A stretch of 5,494 nucleotides of DNA from an uncultured Pseudomonas sp. (lineage in GTDB: Bacteria; Pseudomonadota; Gammaproteobacteria; Pseudomonadales; Pseudomonadaceae), in NCBI GenBank assembly GCA_946886875.1, contig CAMPJN010000274.1, forward strand, positions 1 to 5,494, in the 5' to 3' direction. The notes beneath the pieces are model-generated. The model saw nothing but the letters and a program-made list of their open reading frames with translations. It did not search any database and was not told the DNA's origin. A program made the translations under genes and the position numbers. Below, one piece after another: positions 1-4,804 of the stretch (positions within the stretch are counted from its first letter, which is position 1; each line of letters begins with the position of its first letter).

Positions 1-1061
1 TCAAGGCCTATGCGCAGATCATTCGCGAGCGAGCGACCCTGCGTAAGCTGATCGGTATCAGCAACGATATCGCCGACAGCGCCTATGCGCCGCAAGGTCG
101 CACCGGCGAAGAGATTCTCGACGAGGCCGAGCGGCTGATCTTCCAGATCGCCGAGGCGCGGCCGAAGACCGGTGGCCCGGTGGGGATCAACGACATTCTG
201 GTCAAGGCCATCGACCGCATCGATACCCTGTTCAACAACGGTGATGCGATCACCGGTCTGTCCACCGGTTTCAGCGAGCTGGATGACCTGACCAGTGGCC
301 TGCAGCCGGCCGACATGGTGATCGTCGCCGGCCGTCCGTCCATGGGTAAGACCACCTTCGCCATGAACCTGGTGGAAAACGCGTTGATGCGCAGCGACAA
401 GGCGATTCTGGTGTACTCCCTGGAGATGCCTTCGGAGTCCATCGTCATTCGTATGCTCGCATCCCTCGGGCGTATCGATCAGACCAAGGTGCGTGCCGGT
501 CGCCTGGACGACGACGATTGGCCGCGCCTGACTTCGGCGGTCAACCTGCTCAACGACCGCAAGCTGTTTATCGACGACACCGCCGGCATCTCGCCCTCGG
601 AAATGCGTGCGCGTACCCGGCGCCTGGCCCGTGAGCACGGCGAGATCGGCTTGATCATGGTCGACTACCTGCAGCTGATGCAGATTCCCGGCTCCAGCGG
701 CGACAGCCGGGTCAACGAGATTTCTGAAATATCCCGCTCGCTGAAGGCTCTGGCCAAGGAATTCAACTGCCCGGTGATCGCGCTGTCCCAGCTCAACCGC
801 GGCCTCGAACAGCGCCCCAACAAGCGCCCGATCAACTCCGACCTCCGCGAATCCGGGGCGATCGAGCAGGACGCCGACATCATCATGTTCGTTTACCGGG
901 ACGAGGTGTATCACCCGGAAACCGAATACAAGGGCGTCGCCGAAATCATTATCGGCAAGCAACGTAACGGTCCGTTGGGTACCGCGCGCCTGGCCTTCCT
1001 CGGCAAGTACTCGCGCTTCGAGAACCTGGCGCCTGGCAGCTATCAGTTCGACGAAGACTAG
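1..1061 (+). CDS. dnaB: Replicative DNA helicase DnaB (5' end outside window)
   Basis: DnaB is the hexameric, ATP-driven 5'-3' helicase that unwinds DNA at the replication fork and binds primase through its N-terminal domain. The frame is open from base 3 and gives 352 residues to a TAG stop; the usual length is about 460, so roughly 110 N-terminal residues lie outside. Visible in order, numbered from the first residue in the window: the end of the N-terminal domain and the linker helix (to about 60); Walker A GRPSMGKT (110-117); Walker B ending LIMVDYLQLM (217-226); the DnaB/RecA-fold segment PVIALSQLNR (257-266); and the C-terminal DIIMFVYRDE and GKQRNGPLGT blocks carrying arginines expected near the ATP site. 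A GTG at 180 (VGINDILV) is internal and not a start, because conserved helicase sequence continues upstream. It converges on the regulator gene at 1200-1901. Identification is very secure. Confidence 0.98.
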   Translation, partial: KAYAQIIRERATLRKLIGISNDIADSAYAPQGRTGEEILDEAERLIFQIAEARPKTGGPVGINDILVKAIDRIDTLFNNGDAITGLSTGFSELDDLTSGLQPADMVIVAGRPSMGKTTFAMNLVENALMRSDKAILVYSLEMPSESIVIRMLASLGRIDQTKVRAGRLDDDDWPRLTSAVNLLNDRKLFIDDTAGISPSEMRARTRRLAREHGEIGLIMVDYLQLMQIPGSSGDSRVNEISEISRSLKALAKEFNCPVIALSQLNRGLEQRPNKRPINSDLRESGAIEQDADIIMFVYRDEVYHPETEYKGVAEIIIGKQRNGPLGTARLAFLGKYSRFENLAPGSYQFDED

Positions 1062-1077
1062 CAGGCCGTTGAAAACG
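1062..1077 (+). repeat. Left terminal inverted repeat of the MITE-like element
   Basis: CAGGCCGTTGAAAACG directly follows the dnaB stop codon and matches the right end (1184-1199) on the opposite strand, with one substitution and one extra A in the right copy. Confidence 0.7.
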
Positions 1078-1183
1078 TAGGCGAGGCAGACGAGACAAGG
1101 CAAAAATGGCCGAAAAAGCGGAGTTTATTGGTGTAAATGAGCATTTTGAGGCCATTTTTAACGCAGTATCGTCCACGTAGGTA

Positions 1184-1199
1184 GTTTTTCAACAGCCTG
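1184..1199 (-). repeat. Right terminal inverted repeat of the MITE-like element
   Basis: On the minus strand this reads CAGGCTGTTGAAAAAC, the partner of the left end at 1062. It directly abuts the stop codon of the minus-strand regulator gene. Confidence 0.7.
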
Positions 1200-1901
1200 T
1201 TAAGACTTGTACGCCGGCGCCATGCTATCGCCGCAGAGATACTGCGCGAGGTAATCCTCCAGGCGTTGTCCGGGACCGGTCTGGTAGGTTTCGTCGAGGT
1301 CGTCGAGGCTTTCCACCCGGTCGATGCGGAAATTACGGAAGTCGTTGCGCAATTCGCACCAGCTGCACAGCGTCCAGGTCTGCCCCCAGAAGAACAAGCC
1401 CAGTGGCCAGATGCGCCGCAGGCTGGCTTGTCCGCTTTCATCGCGATAACTCAAGTGCAGTTTGCGCCGCTGACGGATCGCCTGGCGCAGATGGCCGAGC
1501 CAATGCACCGGATAGATATTCACCTCGGGAGCGAACAGGCGGTTGCCGTTAAGCTCGTCGCGTAGGGCTGCGGGCAGCACGCTGTGGATTTTCGCCAGCG
1601 CCGATTCGGCGGCCCGTTGCAGGTCCGGGTCGGCCCAGGCGTTGACCATGCGCGCGCCAACCACCAGGGCTTCGATCTCCTCGCGCTCGAACATCAGCGG
1701 CGGCAAATCCATGGGCTGGCGCAGCACATAACCGACCCCGGCCTCGCCCTCCAGCGGTACGCCGGACAGCGATAGATCCTGAATATCGCGGTAGATGGTG
1801 CGCACCGAGACCTGCAAACGCTCGGCCAACCACTGTGCGGTGGTCAGGCGGCGACTGCGCAGGAACTGGACGATTTGGAACAGGCGGTCGGCGCGTCTCA
1901 T
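1200..1901 (-). CDS. YafY-type HTH/WYL-domain transcriptional regulator
   Basis: This 233-residue protein has the plan of the YafY family: an N-terminal DNA-binding domain and a C-terminal WYL ligand-sensing domain. Residues 3-43 form a winged helix-turn-helix (RRADRLFQIVQFLRSRR, then TTAQWLAERLQVSVRTIYRDI as the recognition part), and the wing contains GVPLEGEAGVGYVLR (47-61). The WYL region spans about 135-205, with LSYRDESGQ, RRIWPLGLFFWG, WTL (176-178) in place of the eponymous WYL, and the conserved RNFRIDRV (189-196) ligand-pocket segment. The ATG at 1901 is preceded by AGGAAGAG at 1905-1912. The gene lies 102 bp downstream of the VOC gene on the same strand and probably shares its transcript or has its own promoter in the gap. 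Its likely targets are its own locus, especially the palindrome at 2456-2479. The effector molecule is unknown. Confidence 0.9.
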   Translation of the reverse strand: MRRADRLFQIVQFLRSRRLTTAQWLAERLQVSVRTIYRDIQDLSLSGVPLEGEAGVGYVLRQPMDLPPLMFEREEIEALVVGARMVNAWADPDLQRAAESALAKIHSVLPAALRDELNGNRLFAPEVNIYPVHWLGHLRQAIRQRRKLHLSYRDESGQASLRRIWPLGLFFWGQTWTLCSWCELRNDFRNFRIDRVESLDDLDETYQTGPGQRLEDYLAQYLCGDSMAPAYKS

Positions 1902-1921
1902 GTTCTCTTCCTGATTGAGCT

Positions 1922-1931
1922 GGTTATAACC
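1922..1931. promoter_or_regulatory. Perfect 10-bp palindrome upstream of the regulator gene
   Basis: GGTTATAACC is fully self-complementary and sits 20 bp before the regulator's ATG, just upstream of its ribosome binding site. It includes TATAAC, which could act as a -10 element on the minus strand, but no convincing -35 lies at the right distance. It could be an operator, a promoter element or chance. Confidence 0.3.
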
Positions 1932-1985
1932 TATTCCTTTTCACGGTTGGGATGCCGAGGCAAAGCTGCCGGACGACTGCATGGC

Positions 1986-2002
1986 TGCCCGGCGCCCGGG
2001 CA
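1986..2002 (-). other. GC-rich hairpin just after the VOC stop codon
   Basis: TGCCCGG, a CGC loop and CCGGGCA form a perfect 7-bp stem one base past the VOC stop. No T-run follows on the minus strand, so it is not a standard intrinsic terminator. It could protect the VOC transcript 3' end or weaken read-through into the regulator gene. Confidence 0.5.
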
Positions 2003-2003
2003 C

Positions 2004-2369
2004 TCAGGACATGCTGTGCAGGCCCACCACGTTGCCTTCGCAGTCTTTTATCACGGCGATAAAACCATGGGGGGCGATGGACATCCGGTTCTGGATGATT
2101 TCACCACCAGCTGCGGGCACTCGATCCAGCACCGCATCCAATTGACCTTCGACATTCAAGTAGACCCGGGTGCCGCCGGCTCCCGGCTGTTGCTCCGTCG
2201 AGTCGCTCAGGCAACCGCCGACCGCGCTTTCCGGGTCGCAGGGAAACATGGCCATGCGTCCGCCCATGGTATCCATCGTCTCCAGCGTGGTTGCCAGCGC
2301 CTGCTCATAGAAGCGGCGGGCGCGCTCGAAGTCGCTGACGAACAGTTCGAACCAGTTGATCGCATTCAT
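2004..2369 (-). CDS. VOC (glyoxalase/bleomycin-resistance fold) family protein
   Basis: This 121-residue protein is a single VOC-superfamily unit of two beta-alpha-beta-beta-beta modules. The first module shows NWFELFVSDFERARRFYEQAL (5-25), the hallmark pattern of one acidic/aromatic strand followed by a helix with FYE. The second has GGTRVYLNVEGQLDAVLDRVPAAGGE and ends DCEGNVVGLHSMS, the typical closing strand. VOC proteins include glyoxalases, dioxygenases and antibiotic-binding proteins. Metal-ligand positions cannot be assigned with confidence here, so the substrate is unknown. The frame also has an ATG at 2402, but the ATG at 2369 is chosen because AGGAG (2376-2380) lies 6 bp before it and homology-like sequence starts at MNAINWF. 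The gene is followed by a WYL regulator on the same strand, suggesting a regulated small operon that responds to a small molecule or stress. Confidence 0.88.
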   Translation of the reverse strand: MNAINWFELFVSDFERARRFYEQALATTLETMDTMGGRMAMFPCDPESAVGGCLSDSTEQQPGAGGTRVYLNVEGQLDAVLDRVPAAGGEIIQNRMSIAPHGFIAVIKDCEGNVVGLHSMS

Positions 2370-2375
2370 CTCTCT

Positions 2376-2380
2376 CTCCT
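2376..2380 (-). promoter_or_regulatory. Ribosome binding site of the VOC gene
   Basis: AGGAG on the minus strand lies 6 bp before the ATG at 2369. It selects this start over the in-frame ATG at 2402, which has no comparable site. Confidence 0.8.
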
Positions 2381-2455
2381 TGGAATGGGGTGATGTCAGC
2401 AAGCTGGCGCCGTCGATGGCGCGCTTTGGCCTGCGGAGCCCACTCTAAGACAGGG

Positions 2456-2479
2456 CTACTGACAGCTTGGTGTCAGTAG
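2456..2479. promoter_or_regulatory. Perfect inverted repeat, candidate operator of the WYL regulator
   Basis: CTACTGACA, six bases (GCTTGG), then TGTCAGTAG: a perfect 9-bp inverted repeat centred about 98 bp upstream of the VOC start codon. CTGACA read on the minus strand also resembles a -35 hexamer, so a bound protein could block RNA polymerase at the VOC promoter. The natural candidate is the YafY-type regulator encoded just downstream in the same unit. A transcribed hairpin is the alternative, but no T-run follows on either strand. Confidence 0.65.
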
Positions 2480-2502
2480 GGGCTGCGTCTGCGCCAGATT
2501 GC

Positions 2503-2519
2503 TGCACGACTGCTTTGCA
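2503..2519 (+). promoter_or_regulatory. NtrC-like enhancer site
   Basis: TGCAC-N7-TTGCA matches the NtrC consensus half-site arrangement TGCAC-N7-GTGCA over 17 bp, with a single deviation. Its centre is about 130 bp upstream of the start point predicted from the sigma-54 promoter, within the range in which NtrC enhancers normally act. Only one clear site was found; NtrC sites often come in pairs. Confidence 0.55.
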
Positions 2520-2571
2520 GCGGCCCGTTGCTGGGGCGCTGAGCTGTATGTCGATGCCCGTTCTCCGAAGC

Positions 2572-2599
2572 TAAGTTAAACCAATTCAGTAACTTATAA
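2572..2599 (+). promoter_or_regulatory. AT-rich segment, possible IHF bend site
   Basis: This is the most AT-rich stretch of the control region, placed between the NtrC-like site and the sigma-54 promoter, where IHF commonly bends DNA to bring the activator to polymerase. AACCAATTCAGTA (2579-2591) resembles the IHF consensus with two mismatches. It is suggestive only. Confidence 0.25.
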
Positions 2600-2614
2600 G
2601 CTGCTTGTGGCAGC

Positions 2615-2630
2615 TGGCGCAGAGTTTGCA
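2615..2630 (+). promoter_or_regulatory. Sigma-54 (RpoN) promoter of the electron-transfer operon
   Basis: TGGCGCAGAGTTTGCA matches the sigma-54 consensus TGGCAC-N5-TTGCA with one change. The invariant GG (2616-2617) and GC (2628-2629) are exactly 10 bp apart, as required. The preceding C and the following A also fit the extended consensus. Transcription would begin near 2641, leaving a leader of about 150 nt before the ATG at 2792. Activation would need an enhancer-binding protein; the NtrC-like site at 2503-2519 fits that role. Confidence 0.75.
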
Positions 2631-2640
2631 ATTGCGCTGG

Positions 2641-2691
2641 CAACACAACGACTGTGCCAATGGCGGTGCAGGGTTGACAGACAAAGACGTC
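2641..2691 (+). ncRNA. Probable ANTAR (NasT-type) target hairpins in the operon leader
   Basis: Two small hairpin motifs share a loop of the form A-x-x-G-A-C. The second is clear: GAC (2680-2682), hexaloop AAAGAC (2683-2688), GTC (2689-2691), with further broken pairing outside. The first holds AACGAC (2647-2652) between short complementary arms (CACA 2644-2647 with TGTG 2653-2656, or ACA/TGT around a 7-base loop); its stem is weak. ANTAR-domain antiterminators such as NasT, EutV and AmiR are known to recognise paired hairpins whose six-base loops have A at position 1 and G at position 4. Combined with the terminator just downstream and the sigma-54 promoter upstream, NasT is the most likely partner. 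Confidence 0.62.
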
Positions 2692-2741
2692 GTGACCGGT
2701 GCAGGCAAGTTCGCTTGCGCTCCGGCCGCGGCGTTTTTTTT
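2688..2741 (+). terminator. Intrinsic terminator (attenuator) within the operon leader
   Basis: The arm starting at 2688 pairs with the arm ending at 2733. I count 18 pairs, including two G-U, with two single mismatches (2695/2726 and 2700/2721) and a two-base bulge at 2703-2704. The apex is GCAAG-TTCG-CTTGC, a stable UUCG tetraloop. A run of eight T (2734-2741) follows at once. It lies 50 nt before the start codon, so transcription would stop before the genes unless it is prevented. The base of its 5' arm (2689-2691) is also the 3' arm of the AAAGAC hairpin, so the two structures are mutually exclusive: the hallmark of an antitermination switch. Confidence 0.85.
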
Positions 2742-2751
2742 CGGCTCAACC

Positions 2752-2779
2752 CCGCGCCCGCCACACAGGCGGTGCGCGG
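2752..2779 (+). other. Leader hairpin abutting the ribosome binding site
   Basis: CCGCC (2758-2762), loop ACACA, GGCGG (2768-2772), extended by six further pairs (2752-2757 with 2774-2779) past a single bulged T at 2773. This 11-bp GC-rich stem ends at the base just before the AGGAGG Shine-Dalgarno. It could influence ribosome access or protect the transcript, but may simply be a spacer structure. Confidence 0.5.
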
Positions 2780-2785
2780 AGGAGG
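2780..2785 (+). promoter_or_regulatory. Ribosome binding site of the fusion oxidoreductase
   Basis: AGGAGG lies 6 bp before the ATG at 2792. It fixes the start there rather than at the in-frame GTG at 2699, which falls inside the leader terminator and would add 31 residues of arginine-rich, non-family sequence. Confidence 0.85.
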
Positions 2786-2791
2786 AAGCAG

Positions 2792-4795
2792 ATGCTGCTC
2801 GATCGTGTCACCGCCATTTCATCCGCTGCATCCCCTGTTGCGCTGCCCTTGGCATCGCTGGCGCCCGCCGTTGCACCCTTGATCATCGTCGGCGCCGGTC
2901 CGGTAGGCGTGCGTTGCGCCCAGGAATTGCTGCGCCGTGGCTATCCCGGGCAGGTCCTGCTGTTCGGCGACGAGCCCTGGGCGCCCTATGACCGGGTGCG
3001 CCTGAGCGCGCTGTTGGCCGGCGAGGTCGACCTGGACGGCATCACCACCCCTGGCGTGGAAGGCCGGTTGAGCAGCCATCTGGGATGCCGGATCAGCCAT
3101 ATCGAGCCGCTGGGCAAGTATGTGGAAGATGCTCAGGGCCGGCGTTTCCACTATTCCCGCTTGATTCTCGCCACCGGCTCGCGCGCGCATATCCCCGAGG
3201 TGCCTGGCGTCGACTTATCCGGAGTTTTCGTTTTTCGCGATCTGGGCGACACCGTCGCCTTGCTCGCCCGCACCGCGCGCAGCCGCCACTGTGTAGTAGT
3301 CGGCGGCGGCCTGCTCGGTCTGGAAGCGGCGCGCGCTATGCAGCGCGGCCATACCCAGGTGACCCTGGTGCAGCAGGCGCCGCGGCTGATGAACCGGCAA
3401 TTGGACGAGCCGGCTGCCGAGCTGTTGCTGCGCCAGGTACGCGAGCTGGGTATCGAGGTGCTGCTGGGTGCCGGTTTGGGCGGCGTGCTCGGTGCCGGGC
3501 GGGTCAGTGGCGTGCGCCTGCGCGATGGCCGCGAACTGGCTTGCGATACGGTGCTGCTGGCCACCGGCATTCGGCCCAATATCGAACTGGCGCTGGCGGC
3601 GCAACTGCGGGTCGGCCACGGCATAGTGGTCGACGATGAACTGTCGACCTCCCATGCTGACATCCATGCCATCGGAGAATGCGCCGAGCACCGTGGCCTG
3701 ACTTACGGTCTGGTCGCGCCTGGTTTGGAACAGGCTGCGGTGCTGGCTGCGCGGCTGACCGGCGAAACGGCGCATTACCGTGGCTCGTTGCAGGCGACCC
3801 AGCTCAAGGTGGCCGGTCTGCCGGTGTTCAGCGCCGGCGAGGTGGTCGAGCCGCTTAAGCGCATCAACCAGCGCGAATACAGCTACAGCGACCCGCAACA
3901 GGGCGGCTACCGCAAGTTGCTGGTGCACCGTGGCCGCCTGCTCGGTGCCCTGGCGGTGGGCGAGTGTGCGGAAAGCCGGCGCTGGCTGGACGCCCTGCAG
4001 CAGGGCCGGCGCATCGGCCCGTTGCTGCTCTGGCGCTTTCGCCGCGAGGGCCGCTTGTGGCCGGCGGCCAGCGAGCAGGTCGCGCAGTGGCCGGCCAATA
4101 CTGTCGTCTGCCAGTGCATGGGCGTCCAGCGCGGCCAACTCAGTGCCTGTATCGCCAACGGCGCCGGGGATATCGCCGAGCTGGGTCGGCAATGCGGCGC
4201 CGGCAGCGTCTGCGGCGGCTGCAAACCCTTGCTGCAGAACCTGCTGGGCGACAGTGCGCCACGCCAGGCCGAGCGCGGGTCCGCTGGGCTGGCACTGGGC
4301 GGTGGTCTGGCCGTGGCCGCGGTGCTGGCCTTCAACCAACTGCCGGCCCTGGCGGCGCCGACTTCGGTGTTGCAGGCGGGGCTCAGCTGGCTGTGGCAGG
4401 ACGGCTTCTGGCGCCAGGTCAGCGGCTTCTCATTGCTCGGTATGGCCCTGCTCGGCCTGTTGATGTCGCTGCGCAAACGCCTGCCGAAGTTGCCCCTCGG
4501 CGCCTTCGCCAGCTGGCGCCTGCTGCATGTGGCCCTCGGCGTGCTGGCCCTGCTGCTGCTGGTGCTGCACACCGGGTTGGACGGTGGGCAGAACCTCAAT
4601 CGCTGGTTACTCGCCGATTTTCTCCTGCTGCTTGCCGTCGGCGGCCTGGCGTCGGCTTTGCTCGCGGTCGAGCACAAATTGCCGCCGGCCCTGGCCCGGC
4701 GCGCCCGGCAGCTGTTGCTGTGGGGCCACATAGTCGCGGTCTGGCCGTGGCCGGCGCTGCTCGGCGTGCATGTGCTGTCGGTTTATTACTTTTAA
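2792..4795 (+). CDS. NirB/NasB-like FAD oxidoreductase fused to BFD [2Fe-2S] and di-heme b membrane domains
   Basis: The 667-residue protein probably passes electrons from NAD(P)H across the inner membrane. An Ala/Pro-rich stretch of 30 residues leads into an FAD-binding GAGPVG (34-39), a NirB/NasB-like PYDRVRLS (65-72), LATGS (126-130), a second dinucleotide fold GGGLLGLE (171-178) and the closing FAD motif IHAIGECA (291-298). A BFD-type iron-sulphur domain has C440-x-C442 and C474-x2-C477, 31 residues apart. Five predicted membrane helices follow: about 498-517, 543-560, 574-594, 605-625 and 641-664. Helices 3 and 5 carry H579/H593 and H646/H660, both HX13H, as expected for two bis-histidine b hemes. 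Basic loops RKRLPK and ARRAR fall on the cytoplasmic side, so the flavin end is cytoplasmic. The sirohaem reductase part of NirB is absent. It is followed after 9 bp by a multiheme cytochrome c. Nitrate or nitrite assimilation is suggested by the leader only. Confidence 0.85.
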   Translation: MLLDRVTAISSAASPVALPLASLAPAVAPLIIVGAGPVGVRCAQELLRRGYPGQVLLFGDEPWAPYDRVRLSALLAGEVDLDGITTPGVEGRLSSHLGCRISHIEPLGKYVEDAQGRRFHYSRLILATGSRAHIPEVPGVDLSGVFVFRDLGDTVALLARTARSRHCVVVGGGLLGLEAARAMQRGHTQVTLVQQAPRLMNRQLDEPAAELLLRQVRELGIEVLLGAGLGGVLGAGRVSGVRLRDGRELACDTVLLATGIRPNIELALAAQLRVGHGIVVDDELSTSHADIHAIGECAEHRGLTYGLVAPGLEQAAVLAARLTGETAHYRGSLQATQLKVAGLPVFSAGEVVEPLKRINQREYSYSDPQQGGYRKLLVHRGRLLGALAVGECAESRRWLDALQQGRRIGPLLLWRFRREGRLWPAASEQVAQWPANTVVCQCMGVQRGQLSACIANGAGDIAELGRQCGAGSVCGGCKPLLQNLLGDSAPRQAERGSAGLALGGGLAVAAVLAFNQLPALAAPTSVLQAGLSWLWQDGFWRQVSGFSLLGMALLGLLMSLRKRLPKLPLGAFASWRLLHVALGVLALLLLVLHTGLDGGQNLNRWLLADFLLLLAVGGLASALLAVEHKLPPALARRARQLLLWGHIVAVWPWPALLGVHVLSVYYF

Positions 4796-4798
4796 GGA
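4794..4798 (+). promoter_or_regulatory. Ribosome binding site of the cytochrome c gene, overlapping the upstream stop
   Basis: AAGGA begins within the TAA stop of the oxidoreductase and lies 6 bp before the ATG at 4805. This close arrangement indicates one transcript and possible translational coupling. Confidence 0.75.
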
Positions 4799-4804
4799 CG
4801 GGCG

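Larger units (their letters stand above)
1062..1199. mobile_element. MITE-like inverted-repeat element between convergent genes
   Basis: This 138-bp stretch is clearly more AT-rich than its surroundings and has matching ends. The left end begins CAGGCCGTTGAAAAC and the right end, read on the minus strand, begins CAGGCTGTTGAAAAAC, so 13 of the first 14 bases agree. A second, internal inverted pair is AAAAATGGCC (1102-1111) and GGCCATTTTT (1150-1159). No credible protein is encoded, so it would depend on a transposase from elsewhere. TA dinucleotides sit at 1059-1060 and 1201-1202, one base outside each end, which could be a target duplication. From memory, near-identical repeats occur between genes in many Pseudomonas genomes; this was not searched. 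It may also act as a bidirectional transcription barrier between dnaB and the regulator, but no clean stem plus T-run is present. Confidence 0.7.

Noticed and set aside
180..182. GTG at 180 as a start codon for a short DnaB
   Set aside because: The frame is open to the window edge and encodes typical DnaB N-domain and linker sequence upstream.
1102..1159. AAAAATGGCC/GGCCATTTTT as a bidirectional intrinsic terminator
   Set aside because: The arms are about 38 bases apart and the stem is short and AT-rich; it fits better as part of the mobile inverted-repeat element.
1875..2393. + strand open frame opposite the VOC gene
   Set aside because: The minus-strand VOC protein has clear family sequence and its own ribosome binding site; this frame has neither.
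2367..2402. ATG at 2402 as the VOC start
   Set aside because: The extra 11 residues look unrelated to the family, and AGGAG at 2376-2380 points to the ATG at 2369.
2595..2600. TATAAG as a sigma-70 -10 box for the + strand operon
   Set aside because: The hexamer is good, but the sequence 17-18 bp upstream does not resemble TTGACA, and a much better sigma-54 promoter lies just downstream.
2674..2679. TTGACA as a -35 box in the leader
   Set aside because: No -10-like hexamer lies 16-18 bp downstream, and the segment falls within the leader structures.
2699..2791. In-frame GTG at 2699 as the start of the oxidoreductase
   Set aside because: It lies inside the leader terminator, lacks a good ribosome binding site and would add an arginine-rich, non-family extension. 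The ATG at 2792 has AGGAGG at ideal spacing.
3215..4339. Long minus-strand open frame opposite the oxidoreductase
   Set aside because: It is an antisense frame produced by high GC codon bias; it has Gln/Ala-rich low-complexity sequence and no recognisable domain, while the + strand has clear motifs.
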